A DNA stretch of 64,000 nucleotides from Vanessa cardui. Its lineage: Eukaryota > Arthropoda > Insecta > Lepidoptera > Nymphalidae. The position numbers and the translations under genes are program-made. This document shows, piece after piece, positions 44,946-56,469 of the stretch (positions within the stretch are counted from its first letter, which is position 1; every line of letters begins with the position of its first letter). The DNA lies in assembly GCF_905220365.1 (NCBI RefSeq), contig NC_061152.1, positions 4,639,001 through 4,703,000 of the forward strand, written 5' to 3'. The notes below the pieces were generated by a model, which did not search any database, was not told the DNA's origin, and saw only the letters and a program-made list of their open reading frames with translations.

Positions 44946-45483
44946 AAACATTTTATAACAGTTATATGTAGAACCTTTTTTTACCCGAGCGTTTTCTACC
45001 TAGTCTATATATTTATACTAATATTTTAAATTTGTATATATGTAGGCATTAATCTCTGAAATTATTTATATAATTCTAAATAAATCACAATCAGAAAGCT
45101 ACATTTTCCTGGATACTATAGTGGTATTAAACATATATTTATATATCATTAGATTTTCTTAAATGATAAACTGCAGCCGTGCGAAGCTGGGGCGAATAGC
45201 TAGCTCTAAATTAAATGATAGAAAAAAGCCTACGTTTTCTTTCATTTGAATTCTCTATAATAAAATGATACATATGGTATGTAAATGTTTAGTGAAGTAT
45301 GTTTTTATTTTAAAGTTTTGCTTTTAACAGTAGAAAGGACGAGGGTCGTTGAACCGAGTCGAGTTGGTCACGGAGAGAGTGCACTTTGAATATAATTAAA
45401 CGAAAATATTATATCTATATTATTTAAATTATAATGAAGTATCATTCGACAATATTTGAATTATAATATATATGTTATATAGA

Positions 45484-45772
45484 AGAGCCGAGGCGGCCCA
45501 GTGGTTAGAACGCGTGCATCTTAACCGATGATTACGGGTACAGACCTAAGCAACCACCACTGAATGTTCATGTGCTTTATTTGTGTTTATAATTCATCTC
45601 GTGGTCAGCGGTGAAGGAAAACATCGTGAGGAAACTCGCATGTGTCTAATTTCAACGAAATTCTGCCCCATGTGTATCCATTGACCCGGATTGGAGCGGC
45701 GTGTTGGAATATGATCCAAACCTTATTCTCAAAGGAAGCCTTAGCCCAGCAGTGGGAAATTTAGAGGCTGTT
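45484..45772 (+). mobile_element. SINE family A
   Basis: GAGCCGAGGCGGCCCAGTGG, AAACATCGTGAGGAAACTCG and CAGCAGTGGGAAATTTAGAG. It lies upstream of exon 47903 in sense orientation. Confidence 0.8.
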
Positions 45773-46261
45773 AATGTAAATGTACAAATGTAATGATCAC
45801 TTAATAAGTCGGCCATTTTAAGTCTTTCTATGTCATATGCTGTAAAATAATGTCGCTTAGTTGGATGGATGGATTAAATAAATAATGTATTTAATTTATA
45901 CATTGCAATCGAGTTGGTGTCGATTAGCATAACCTAAACTAATATTTGTCACGATCGGGCATCGAACCCCGTGCACGGTAGCCGCGTCGCCGATTCGCTG
46001 TTGAAATAATAAAGCAAGCGTTTTAAAATGAATACACGTTTCGAGTGTAATAATTTTGTTCACCCGTGAACTCGTCTAACCTCTGACTGGGGTTCGTTAG
46101 ACTTGAGCTAGATTGGAATTCAGATTTTACAGCTTGGGCGGAATTTATTTGGTAGGTATTGTGGTGGAGGGGGGGGGGTAGTACTACTACTACCAATGAG
46201 TGTAAGGATTACTCTAATATAAATTATATAGCGTAGATTTTGGTCACTTTGAGATTATTAT

Positions 46262-46560
46262 TTACTTGGTGGTAGGGCTTTGTGCAAGCTCGTCTGAGCA
46301 GGTACCACCCACTCATCAGATATTCTACCAACAAACAACAGAACTATATTGTTGTGTTCCGGTTTGAAGAGTGAGCCAGTGTAACTACAGGCACAAGGGA
46401 CATAACATCTTAGTTCCCTAAGGTTGGTGGCGCATTGACGATGTAAGGAATAGTTAATATTTCTTACAGAGTCATTGTCTATGAGTGAGGATGACCACTT
46501 TTCATCAGGTGGCCCATATGCACGTCCGCCAACGGTGGCGGTAGAAAAACTGATGAGTGG
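46262..46560 (-). mobile_element. repeat family C, full length
   Basis: TTGGTGGTAGGGCTTTGTGC, GGTACCACCCACTCATCAGA to CATATGCACGTCCGCCAACG. It is followed by a short inverted piece (GATGAGTGGGTGGTACCTAC at 46552-46571), so its two sides can pair. Confidence 0.75.
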
Positions 46561-47131
46561 GTGGTACCTACCCAAACGAGCTAAATTCTAATCTCAAAAT
46601 ATTCTATTTTGCAGTATGCATCCATTTTGGTCCCTTTAAATATAGATTAAACTAAACAAGTATTATAATAGTTATTTATAAATATTATACCGAATTATCT
46701 AATTCCGAATCGAGAGAATACGCGTTTGTGGGAGCGTCTCATTTGGTACATCTCTGCTGGTTGGCTCACTTCCAAGACGGGATGTCGTTGACTTTTGGCT
46801 TCCACGATAATTGTTACACACACGACCTCTTAACACGAATCTGTGATAATTCGTGATATCTGTACAAGAGGCTGAAAATCCTAGGCGAATGATTGGGCTT
46901 TTCTTTTGAATCGTTTGTGCAACTGTATTAAACGTGAGGCTAGAACAGGTCCGGAGAATGTGTTGTTAATCTTTTCCAATATTTTAATATTGGTATGAAA
47001 ATATACAGGCATAGGTTGTGAATTAAATATGATGCTATCACCGGTTCTGAGTGGATTCTATCTAGAGAAACCGATGAGAAACTAAGTAGGTTCTATTTCA
47101 CCGATTTGCGTTTATAGTTTAATTAATAGTC

Positions 47132-47400
47132 CAAAATCAAAATCAACTTTATTCAAGTAGGCTTTTACAAGCACTTTTGAATCGTCATTTTACAATTAGG
47201 TGATGCTACCACCGGTTCGGAAAATAGATTCTACCGAGAAGAACCGGCAAGAAACTCAGTAGTTTAACTTAGTAGTCAGTAGCTACTCTTTTTCAACATT
47301 TAAAAAATACAAAGTCATGTTAGTTAAATACAATTATTTAATTTAATATATCTTGCTTGGAAGTCAACAGGTATTAACTCCACGCTTTTTTATCATCTAC
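47132..47400 (-). mobile_element. LINE 3'-tail repeat, near the 47903 exon
   Basis: AAATCAACTTTATTCAAGTA, GCTACCACCGGTTCGGAAAA and GAACCGGCAAGAAACTCAGT, to CTCCACGCTTTTTTATCATC. Confidence 0.65.
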
Positions 47401-47902
47401 AAAACCTTGTATCGAATAATATGCTTTTTTTACCGATGTATTTTTTACAAACGATTTGAATTTACGAAACGGCAAAGTTAAAAATGTCTGCGGAATTTAA
47501 ATGTAATTTTATTTATTTATAATGCAAAACTGTATACATATTATACATATTAATTACTGGACGTTATCCCAATTCGATGTTACAGCACGTTAAACAATAA
47601 CATTTAAAATATATATATGTTATAGTATAATATTATCTATGTTGTATAGGATGTATCCCAATTAGCAATTGTGAGATCACTCATAATATTTATTCTGTAC
47701 AAAGATCAATTTATTATAACCTCTACACTTCATTTATACAATGTTTTATCGAGTAGTACCTTATTGATCTATAATTTTGAACATGTGCCCCGTTGTTGGG
47801 TAACCTATACTGTACCCCAATCTACGTGTATATTAAATTTCACTCAGTTTAATAAATTTATTAAAAAAATGTTTTTGCTTATTTTTGTTTCCGTCTTTGC
47901 AG

Positions 47903-48022
47903 TCAAGTCTCCTTTCTTCCCCGGGGTGGAAGAAGGTGGTGTTGCGAGCGGGGCCGGCGCTGGATCGCCCTCTGGACCCGCGGACCAGACCCAGGACGTG
48001 GTGTCGAGGCTCAGTGCTGCGG
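47903..48022 (+). CDS. orb2: orb2 coding exon, low-complexity linker before RRM1
   Basis: This 120-base exon lies between CTTTGCAG and GGTAAGT. It reads (V/I)KSPFFPGVEEGG followed by a Gly/Ala/Ser/Pro-rich run and DVVSRLSAAG. The first residue depends on the upstream exon used: Val from 12308-12392, Ile from 42877-42943. It is GC-rich compared with its surroundings. Both ends are phase 1, so skipping it would keep the frame. It is the common acceptor for both predicted first parts. It probably corresponds to the variable linker between the DIMRA segment and RRM1 of CPEB2-4 proteins; disorder is inferred from composition. Confidence 0.85.
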
Positions 48023-48123
48023 GTAAGTTTCATATCACCATAAGATCAAGCTGAGAGTGTATTCCTTGTCCAGATGGAATTTAGCCAGAGCGGCCTTACT
48101 TATATAAGACTAGGCAATCACGT

Positions 48124-48388
48124 TGTATACAACAACAGCCTGTAAATTCCCACTGCTGGGCTAATGGCCTCCTCTCCCTTAGAGGAGAAGGTTTGGAACA
48201 TATTCCACCACGCTGTTCCAATGCGGGTTGGTGGAATACACATGTGGCAGAATTTCGATGAAATTTGTCACATGCAGGTTTCCTCGCGATGTTTTCCTTC
48301 ACCGCTGAGAACGAGATGAATTATAAAGACAAATTAAGCACTTGAATCAGCGGTGCTTGCCTGGGTTTGAACCCGCAATCATCGTTAT
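48124..48388 (-). mobile_element. SINE family A
   Basis: ACAACAGCCTGTAAATTCCC, GAACATATTCCACCACGCTG and CTGGGTTTGAACCCGCAATC. It lies about 100 bases downstream of the donor at 48022. Confidence 0.8.
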
Positions 48389-48795
48389 ATAGTGTATAAG
48401 TATTCTCTGTTATAATTTAATTAGTTGCACGTCCTGACTATGCTCGACTCTATTGCAGATACATGCTTATGCTTGTATTGGTCGTAGTGTGGTAAAAAGC
48501 CAATAGCCTTTCTCGATAGAATGCTATCTAACAGTGAAATATGGTTTTAACAAGACAAACGAACTTTTAGCTTACTAATATTACTATAGAAAGGAAGGCA
48601 ATATGACGCACCCGGAAAGGGATACATGTGACAAGAGCTATATAGGTGTACGTGCTTACTTGGACACGTGCGCGATGCATCTTTCAGCTCTTGACGGACT
48701 TGGTTATATACGATAGTATACTGTGTCAATCAAGGGACTCGTATCTCTTCTTTCTCTTGATTGTTGAGGCGCGTGCCCGTTGCTGACGCCGGATT

Positions 48796-49045
48796 CAAAT
48801 ATAACAATAACTATAACTACGTTATATAATCGTAAATCGACTTTTAAGTAGTCTAATGTTTTTCATTTCATTTTACGTAGGAGGACTCTAAAAAATATAT
48901 TGAATACGCAATTATTTTTATTACTTTTTAGTGCATATTGTTTTGTTTGAATTCGGTAATCTTTTTTAAAAATTTATTTAGTCCATAACAAAAGTGCTAC
49001 TTACATTGGGATCAGAGTAACGTATGTAATGTTGTCCAATATTAT
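48796..49045. mobile_element. MITE family I fragment followed by SINE B fragment
   Basis: 48796-48965 carries TAACTACGTTATATAATCG and GTAGTCTAATG to the diverged end TTTGAATTCGG. 48985-49045 is the reverse family B 3' end (ACATTGGGATCAGAGTAACG in + orientation). Confidence 0.55.
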
Positions 49046-49425
49046 TTTATTTAACGTTGTACTTACGTCACGAAGGCGTGCGTTAGTATGAGTGACTTAT
49101 GCACGTTTAACAAATATGATTACCTTAATTTTTACGTTTTATATGTAGTTTACGTGTAGGGCGCGTCTTAGTGAATAACATAAGGTATAAATACAATGAG
49201 GCTGTTGCTCATTTACCACGTTACGAATAATTATTCTTTAATATAAATTATATAGTAGATTTTGGTCAGTTTGAGATTATTGAAAAAAGTCTGGTAATGT
49301 CACAAATAGGCAGGTCTCCTCCTCATTACACTTGCATACACTCGGTAAATCAACCACGTGTAATTTTTGCACGTGCTCGTATATTTGAATTGTTTGGTGA
49401 TATAATGTTTGGTGATTGTTTCCAG

Positions 49426-49554
49426 GATTATCAATGTGTGTCAGCGCGCTCGGCTCGCCGGCGCGCTCGTCTCCAGTGTCTGCTGGCTCCGAGCACGGGG
49501 AGAGGTTCAGCCGGAAGGTGTTTGTCGGTGGTCTCCCGCCCGACATTGACGAGG
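49426..49554 (+). CDS. orb2: orb2 coding exon, start of RRM1
   Basis: This 129-base exon lies between GTTTCCAG and GGTGAGT. The leftover G of the previous exon completes Gly, then it reads LSMCVSALGSPARSSPVSAG, SEHGERFSRK and VFVGGLPPDIDE. VFVGGL is the RNP2 strand of RRM1, and ERFSRKVFVGGLPPDIDE is a CPEB2-4 signature. The exon ends one base into the next Asp codon, so a 7.6-kb intron splits RRM1 just after its first strand and turn. The N-terminal half is Ser-rich linker. Both ends are phase 1. Confidence 0.95.
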
Positions 49555-49673
49555 GTGAGTCTAGTCGTAGTTATCAAGGTTTTTGAGTCAGCTTGATCGG
49601 GAGCCGGCGTTGAGGGCTTTGAAGATTAATTAGGCATTGTTCACAAAACTGACTTCGTTTGTGGAGACTCTAT

Positions 49674-49980
49674 CTCAAATTACTTTATTCAATGTAGAAG
49701 CAATTACACTTTTCTTATTGATGGTCAAATGATAGAGTGCAACTGGTTCGGAAAAGAAAACGCCCTGACCTGAGAAGAATGGGCGACAGAAACTCAGCAG
49801 GTTTTTTTCTTTTTTTTGTGTCCTATATTATGTACACAATTTAATATGAAAAGAAATAGCCAGGGGGCGATCGTTTCATTCCCAAGGTGTGCTATCGATC
49901 ATAAACTCATTAATAGTGTAATAACCTTTTGCACACAAGTGTTCCTTAATATATATTTTTTTAATTTGGCAAAGGAGGCA
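49674..49980 (-). mobile_element. LINE 3'-tail repeat
   Basis: ACTTTATTCAATGTAGAAGC, GACAGAAACTCAGCAGG, GGGGGCGATCGTTTCATTCC and CACAAGTGTTCCTTAATATA, the reverse of 1535-1746. Confidence 0.6.
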
Positions 49981-50264
49981 TTTTGAACGCTTTCTGGGAT
50001 AAAACTGATTTCTATACAGAAATGTAAGACTGGTTTCTATACAGAAAAGTAGCTTCGTCGGCAAAGACGTTAAAGTAGACTCGTTTGAGGCTTTGTATTG
50101 TAATAATGAAAACTCGGCGCAAGGCCGTACGAGTGTCGCTTGCGTCACGCTTTGCAACATATTTCATTGTACGTCGTTGTGTAGCCGGCTTCAGTTTAAA
50201 ACAAGATACCGAAACAAATGAATGAATGTATCGCTCGATAACTAGATGCTTGCAATGTCATTTG

Positions 50265-50603
50265 CAGTGGCAGATTTACCAATAGGCTAAGTAGGCTGGA
50301 GCCTAGGGCGGCAGATTTGGAGGGGCGGCAAATTTAGCCCAAATTAGAAAAAAGAACTTATAATTATATGTCATACACATTACGTCTGTAATCCGTATAC
50401 TCGTCACTACATAGCGAGTTGGAAATATAATCTAGCAACTGACAGAAATATCACCTAGTTTTTAATCATACTAATAACGGGAAAAAGCCGATGTAATGAG
50501 GACGATAGAACGCAGATGATAAATGTTGTAAAAAAATAGTAGGGGCGGCAGAAATTGAATAGCCTACTAGCCTACTAGCGGCAAATTTGTAAATCCGTCA
50601 GTG
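50265..50603. mobile_element. hAT-type MITE with perfect 8-bp target duplication
   Basis: Flanked by GTCATTTG at 50257-50264 and 50604-50611. Termini are CAGTGGCAGATTTAC left and CACTGACGGATTTAC right (reverse complement). The interior has GGGGCGGCA repeats. It lies in the intron splitting RRM1. Confidence 0.9.
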
Positions 50604-50929
50604 GTCATTTGTTAAGGTTATCACCACCGGTTTATCAGCTATAAGAAATTATCCCAATACGCCAAAAACATGGACTACACTGCCTAACTCACCCTTCATA
50701 TTATAACATAACAATGCTACGTATTGATGCTTATCGCTAGAATATATTATTAGTGGGTGTACCCAAATGGGCTTCGACAAAACGGTGCGGCTATGTAAAA
50801 AACGCATCCACTGATGGGGAATGGTTTTTGACGTATACGATCAATATTGTCGGTCGTGCGTCGGTGTAGCTGCGTCATGTACACGAAGCCTTAGTGGTCA
50901 CGGCTATCATTATATATAGACTTACTAGC

Positions 50930-51150
50930 TACCCGACCCGGCTTCACGCGCTCTTATACAACTTTTATATTGAAAAACAAACATAAATAGATTTTCCGGC
51001 AAGGAAAGATGAAATTCTTGACATTTCTCTATTGTAATATGCAATGTATTTTGATGCAAACCGCATTAAAATGCGTCGAGTACTTTGAAAGATCCAAGCG
51101 TACAAACCACGAGAAGCGACTTTGTCTTATACCGTGCAGAGATAAACGTA
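50930..51150 (-). mobile_element. Helitron family F-related copy
   Basis: CTAGCTACCCGACCCGGCTT, GCATTAAAATGCGTCG and AAGCGACTTTGTCTTATACC. The MITE at 51151 is inserted at its end. Confidence 0.6.
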
Positions 51151-51465
51151 TAGTACGACACAACTTAGATGTAGCATCGGCAAATTCAATAAAACCGATC
51201 ACTGCCGATTTACTCAACCAATAGAAATAGCTTCCCTATCGCGCCGTTCAACGCTATTCGTCGCTATAGATTCCCGCGACAGTTCAACCCGAGACAGCGA
51301 GTGCGTGTAAAGCGACGCGTCGAATTGACTAATATATTTGGTCATGTGATATTGCAAGTTACGTTTGTGTAAAGATCACATTCTCATAAGAAATAAAAAT
51401 TCTTAATTCGGCGATGATCGCTTTTACAAATTTTGCCGAAGCTACATCTAAGTTGTGTCGTACTA
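51151..51465. mobile_element. Tc1/mariner-type MITE family D
   Basis: TAGTACGACACAACTTAGAT and GTTGTGTCGTACTA, TA on both sides. It lacks a few core bases compared with 7563. Confidence 0.82.
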
Positions 51466-51833
51466 TAAACGATTGTTTGTCTTGATCTGGATGTATGTTT
51501 GCATTTAATAGACGAGTCTATATATTACCAAACGATCTTCGCATATAAAGGCCCTGACATTATTTCTGACGATAAATAAATAGCATACGACGAAGATGAA
51601 GAAGTTACGACAGACTGTACGTAGTGGTGGTTTTTTTTTTATTTAATCTTGTAAATTGAATGTCAAGGGAATTTAAACTAAGTGCTCGCGAGGTGAGAAG
51701 GGAGAACTAACTCAAGTAGAATCTCTATTGCGAATCAGTATTTGCTGTTTATATAATCCTTTGTCTTGGTAAAATTATGATTTAAATGTGCTTCAATTAA
51801 TATAATACAATTACATTATTTATTTACATTATT

Positions 51834-52033
51834 ACATAGTATAAAACAAAGTCGCTTACTGCTGTCTGTCCCTATGATTAGATCTTTAAAATTTCGCAAC
51901 GGATTTTGATGAGGTTTTTTTAATATATAGAATGTTTTGTATATAATACATGGACAACTTAGTAAAGAAACACTGGTCATTTTAGAAGTTTCTAATGTGA
52001 TGTAATAACATTGCACCCGTACGAAGCCGAATA
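51834..52033 (+). mobile_element. Helitron family F
   Basis: TACATAGTATAAAACAAAGT to ACATTGCACCCGTACGAAGC. Confidence 0.7.
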
Positions 52034-52074
52034 AATGGATATGATATACACAAAATTTGTACCCTGTAGCACTC

Positions 52075-52205
52075 AGAAATAAAGTAGCTTTCTACCAAAC
52101 CAATTACACTTACAAATTTACAAATTAAACACTGCCTCCGGTTCGTAAGAGAATATAATCCTTCCCGAGAAGACCAGGCTAAAGAATCTCAGCGGATTTT
52201 TTTGT
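52075..52205 (+). mobile_element. LINE 3'-tail fragment
   Basis: ACACTGCCTCCGGTTCGTAA and GAAGACCAGGCTAAAGAATC are a degraded form of the CCGGTTC/GAAGAACCGGC block. Confidence 0.4.
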
Positions 52206-52599
52206 CAATTTGTGATTATTTACGAATATTCAATATCAAAAAGAATTTTTACAATTGGATCGTTAGTTTACCGGCGACCACATTTGAAATCAAATTATAT
52301 TATTTTCAAGTAGAACCCATAGAAGGTTAGTAATTAGCACAGATAAGTAATAGAGATTCCTCCATAACGATTAAACAACACGTTTTATACGCAAACCTCC
52401 GTCCAGCCTTCAGCGACGATTCTAGGTCGAGCAACAATACATAATACAGACTCGCAGATATATTACCGAGCACAATGAGGCGCCCCAGTTACGCTCCGAG
52501 CGAGCTTTGATTGTCTCTAGGAATTGTCTTACGACTTTGAATAATAATATCGTTTATTATATTGTTCATTGTAAAATATAATATACTGCGGCTGTATCT

Positions 52600-52725
52600 T
52601 TATATACGTGTAAGTGGCCTATGTCCTTCGGGACTCTGAACGATCTGCATACCTTATGACGCGTAAATCGTTTTGAGCGTGAAGAGATAAGATAGTTACT
52701 TTCGCATTTATAATCACTATATAGT
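52600..52725 (-). mobile_element. Lep1-like Helitron fragment (family H)
   Basis: TGTAAGTGGCCTATGTCC and TAGTTACTTTCGCATTTATA. Confidence 0.45.
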
Positions 52726-52779
52726 TAAAAACAAGGTCTTCACACTATTTATATCTCCTCTGTGTGCTTAGAAGTTGTT

Positions 52780-53320
52780 ATTTAACAGGTTTATATGTAA
52801 TACACATGCGTAATATAGACTATGCGTATAGTAGAGAAACACTGATAGTTTTACAGATTTACAAAGTGATATGAATTTTTGCAGGCTTACTTTGCAAACG
52901 CTGGTTGATCTCTACGAGATAGATCAAAGTAATGTACAGTATACTAAATACAGTATTGTACAGCTTGAAGAGACATACAAAAAAGTCCCAAACGGTGTGT
53001 CTTTGGGATAACCCACAATGTCCATTTATATCCTTTAGTTTTTACGATAAATAATGGCTCATTTTCGAAACGATTTTAAGCAATACAGCATTAATACTTA
53101 TCCAATTAGGTACCTTAAATACATTGTGAATTTAATATAGATCAATATGGTTACCTATAGTTTTAAATGAATGTTTTCGAAGATATTACAGGTTTAACGC
53201 AGGGACATAGCGGTTCGTATTGTCTAATGACAAAAACGCTGTGAACATTATATACAATAAATTCTATAGTATATTTAGTATCAACATTGCACCCGAGCGG
53301 AACCTTGGCGGGGTCACTGG
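52780..53320 (+). mobile_element. Helitron family F, long variant
   Basis: GCAAACGCTGGTTGATCTCT, TTTGGGATAACCCACAATG, CGAAGATATTACAGGTTTAA and TATATTTAGTATCAACATTG. Confidence 0.65.
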
Positions 53321-53509
53321 TATTAATATATAATATATTCCAATCATTAGACATTTCCCAGGCCGATGTTATCAAATTGTGCCGTCCGACATCAAAGGCA
53401 TGGTTTCAATAGAATTAATATTAGAATTATAATCGAATAGTCAAAATTGTCCTAGTACTTACGGATAGTAAAGCTAATATCTATTAGAAGATTATCCTTG
53501 TTTATGAAC

Positions 53510-53755
53510 TAACTAGCGACCCGCCCTGTCTTCGCACAGGTAAAATACTGATATGAAATATACTACGGAATTTGTTTATTAGCAACTTCTTCGTATAGTG
53601 TTTCTTTACTATATTGTCCATGTAATTATATTGAAAAAACCTTCCTTTCGAGTGAGTCTATCTATTAAAAACCCTCATCGAAATCCGTTGCGTAGCTTTA
53701 AAGATCTAAGCAGGTACATAGGGAGCGGTAAGCGACTTTGTTTTATACCATATCA
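53510..53755 (-). mobile_element. Helitron family F
   Basis: CTAGCGACCCGCCCTGTCTT to GACTTTGTTTTATACC. The LINE tail begins about 10 bases further on. Confidence 0.7.
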
Positions 53756-53765
53756 ACTGATACAA

Positions 53766-54050
53766 CTTTTCATTTATTTATTTATTTAGTGTACAGGAAA
53801 CAAACAGTGAAATAATTACAATAGAATAAAGAAAATATAAGACAATTCTTAAACCAAAACAGTTTCCATTTATAAATTAATCATAAGTAAGTACAAAACA
53901 AGACATTTTTTATATTTAATAGGTGCATGAAATTATATAATTCATTTACATAATTTAATTTAATATAAAATTTAATTTTTAAATCAAGAAAACATATTTT
54001 AATAATAAATAATCAAATTATAATTAATTAATTAAAAAAGCATGAGTAAA
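53766..54050 (-). mobile_element. 3' UTR and tail of the LINE
   Basis: AT-rich sequence follows the stop codon. It ends at about 53770 in four to five tetranucleotide units (TTTA in + orientation), a simple-repeat tail as seen on several LINE clades. No convincing target duplication could be paired with the truncated 5' end. Confidence 0.7.
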
Positions 54051-56465
54051 TTAAGGCTCTTCAGAGTATAATATTTCTTTTACTTGTAGTTTGAATTTTT
54101 TAAGGGAGAGATGAAAAATATCACATTCAGTAAATGTTTTATTATACTGTTTAGATGATCTATTAACAAATGCATTTGCTGCATATTTAGTTTTTGTCAA
54201 TGGAAAATCAAAAATAGATTTGTTCCGACTGCCAGGGCGAGGACACTTGATATTTATTTTAGAAAGGAGATAAGGGGAATCAAATATGTTGTGGATCAAT
54301 TTATATAAAAACACCATATCACGTTCAAGTCGTCTCTGTTCAGTTGTCGGTATCTTTTCTATTTGATTCAAATTATTTATAGACGAAAATTTTAAATATT
54401 TTAAAAACTTTTCCTGAATATTTTCGATTAATTCTATATATTTACTATACTGTGGATTCCAGACAGTGCAAGCGTATTCTAGAATAGGTCTCACAAATGA
54501 TTTATATAAAAGAGCAAAAGTTGAAACACGCTTAAACTCTCTGGAAATCCTCAGCACAAATCCTAGCATACGAAACGCTTTAGAAGTTATGGAATTTATG
54601 TGTTCAACGAAAAGAAGTTTAGAATCGAGTGTTATTCCAAGATCTTTGACCACTGATACACGTTTTATATCATCTTCCTTTAATCGGTAGTTGTAAATGA
54701 TCACTTTTCTTTTTCTGGTATATGTTATACAATTACATTTCTTTATATTCAAAAACAGCGAATTGGTAGTACAATAATCGCTAAGTAAGTTCAAATCTTT
54801 TTGCAGACTAATACAATCATCAGCACTCTTAATAATTTTATAAATTTTTGTATCATCAGCATATAACAGAAATTTAGATGATGCAAATACCGAAACAACA
54901 TCATTTATATATATATTAAAAAACAGTGGTCCAAGATGTGAGCCTTGAGGGACTCCAGATGGAACGGGTAGAAAAGATGAGCAATACCCTTTCACAGTCA
55001 CGGCTTGACTTCTATTCAATAAATATGACTTGATCCATCTAAGGAGGTCACCATGTACACCGATGAACTCCATTTTTGCTATTAAGATAGAATGAGAGAT
55101 TTTGTCAAACGCTTTGGAGTAATCGGTGTACACAACGTCCACCTGATATCCTTTGTCCATTGCAGTCAAAACATAGTCAGTGAATTCACACAAATTAGTT
55201 TCAGTTGATTTCTTGTTAATAAATCCATGCTGCTGGTCGATAATTATGGGACGTATGCTTGGAAAAATTTTGTCATAAATTATACGTTCAAAAAGTTTTG
55301 GAATTGAACTTAATTTCGAAATAGGTCTATAATTTTTGATATCATGTCTATCTCCATTTTTAAAAATAGGCACAATATAAGACTGTTTCCAAATTGAAGG
55401 CATAGTACATGTATGAAGGGAAATACAAAACAATAAATGTAAAGGAACAGATATAGTCATATAGCATTTACTTAGAAAAAGAGGTGGTATACCGTCGGGT
55501 CCGCTACCTTTTTTAATATTTAAGGTTTTCAAATACTTACGAACATCAGCAAGTGAAATATCGACAGATGACAAATTAATTGTATTAGCATATCCACTAT
55601 TATTTTGACTGTTACAGGAAAAATTGTTAAGATGTGTACTATGTTCAAAGGATGTATAGAAATATTCATTAAATAGATTGCTTATTTGCCGACCGTCACT
55701 TGTTGAGATATCGTTATAATATAGCCGCTCGGGTATGTCATTTGTGTACTGTTTGGTCTTGACAAATGTCCAAAAACACTTAGAGTTTCTCAAAATATTA
55801 TTTTCCGCAAAATCAAGATAGTTATCATAGCATGTCTTTTCAACCCTTTTTTGTCTATCACGAAGTAATTTAAAAGTACTGTAATCACTGTAATTATCAT
55901 ACATTTTCCATTTTTTGTGATATTTTAGTTTTTCTTTAATAATTTTAATAAGTGCAGGAGAATACCACGCTGGATACTTACTAAGATCAACAACCACTTT
56001 AGAAGGAATATTCTTTATAATTATATCATTGATTATGTAATAGAATTTCTCAACGGATGTGTCAATATCATAGTAATCAAAAATAACCGACCAATCAATA
56101 TCAGCCAATAATTCATTAATTATTTTATAATCAGCTTTATGAAAAAGTTTAACAATACGAGGAGGGCTAGGAAAGCTACTAATGTTAATATCCATTAACA
56201 TAATATCCAACGTGGGATGGTGTACATCTTCCTTTACTAAAGGTGTTTCACAGCGCATAACCCTACAATTTGAGTTACTGAAGACAAGGTCTAATTGGCG
56301 ATTATTGATGTTTGAGACTGAGTTATATTGGGAAAAGTTATTTAAGGACATGAAGGAAGACATTGCATTGACCATTGAGTTTCCAATATTCTCACAGAGC
56401 TCAGCGGATGTGGACGAAGGAGACCAAATAGCACTAGGAACATTAAAATCACCAACTATTAAAAA
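54051..56465 (-). mobile_element. 5'-truncated non-LTR retrotransposon with intact reverse transcriptase
   Basis: The open frame from Met at 56375 down to 54051 codes 774 residues on the minus strand. Upstream of that Met the same frame still shows LIVGDFNVPSAIW, the endonuclease GDFN-x-P motif, and then meets a stop near 56470, where the copy is truncated. Residues 1-60 are the end of the endonuclease. The RT holds SGPDGIPP (291-298), NYRPIS (348-353), QHGF (382-385), the catalytic YTDYSKAFD (Asp418), SGVPQGSHLGPLFFNIYIND (473-492) and YADD (505-508). The C-terminal region has no RNase H. It resembles the Jockey/CR1 group; the exact clade is not resolved. All catalytic residues are present and there is no stop, so the insertion looks young. 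It is antisense to orb2 in the intron that splits RRM1. Confidence 0.93.
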
Positions 56466-56469
56466 TTCA

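Noticed and set aside
46258..46575. 105-codon reverse frame, and similar ones at 28764 and 36361 (RCYVPCACSYTGS)
   Set aside because: Translations of repeat family C, recurring in each copy.
47671..48054. 127-codon frame starting at Met 47671
   Set aside because: It is intron sequence read into the orb2 exon at 47903. The acceptor CTTTGCAG and phase matching show the true border.
49297..49596. 99-codon frame over the RRM1 start exon (RSARRRARLQ)
   Set aside because: Wrong frame; the correct frame gives ERFSRKVFVGGLPPDIDE and joins both neighbours in phase.
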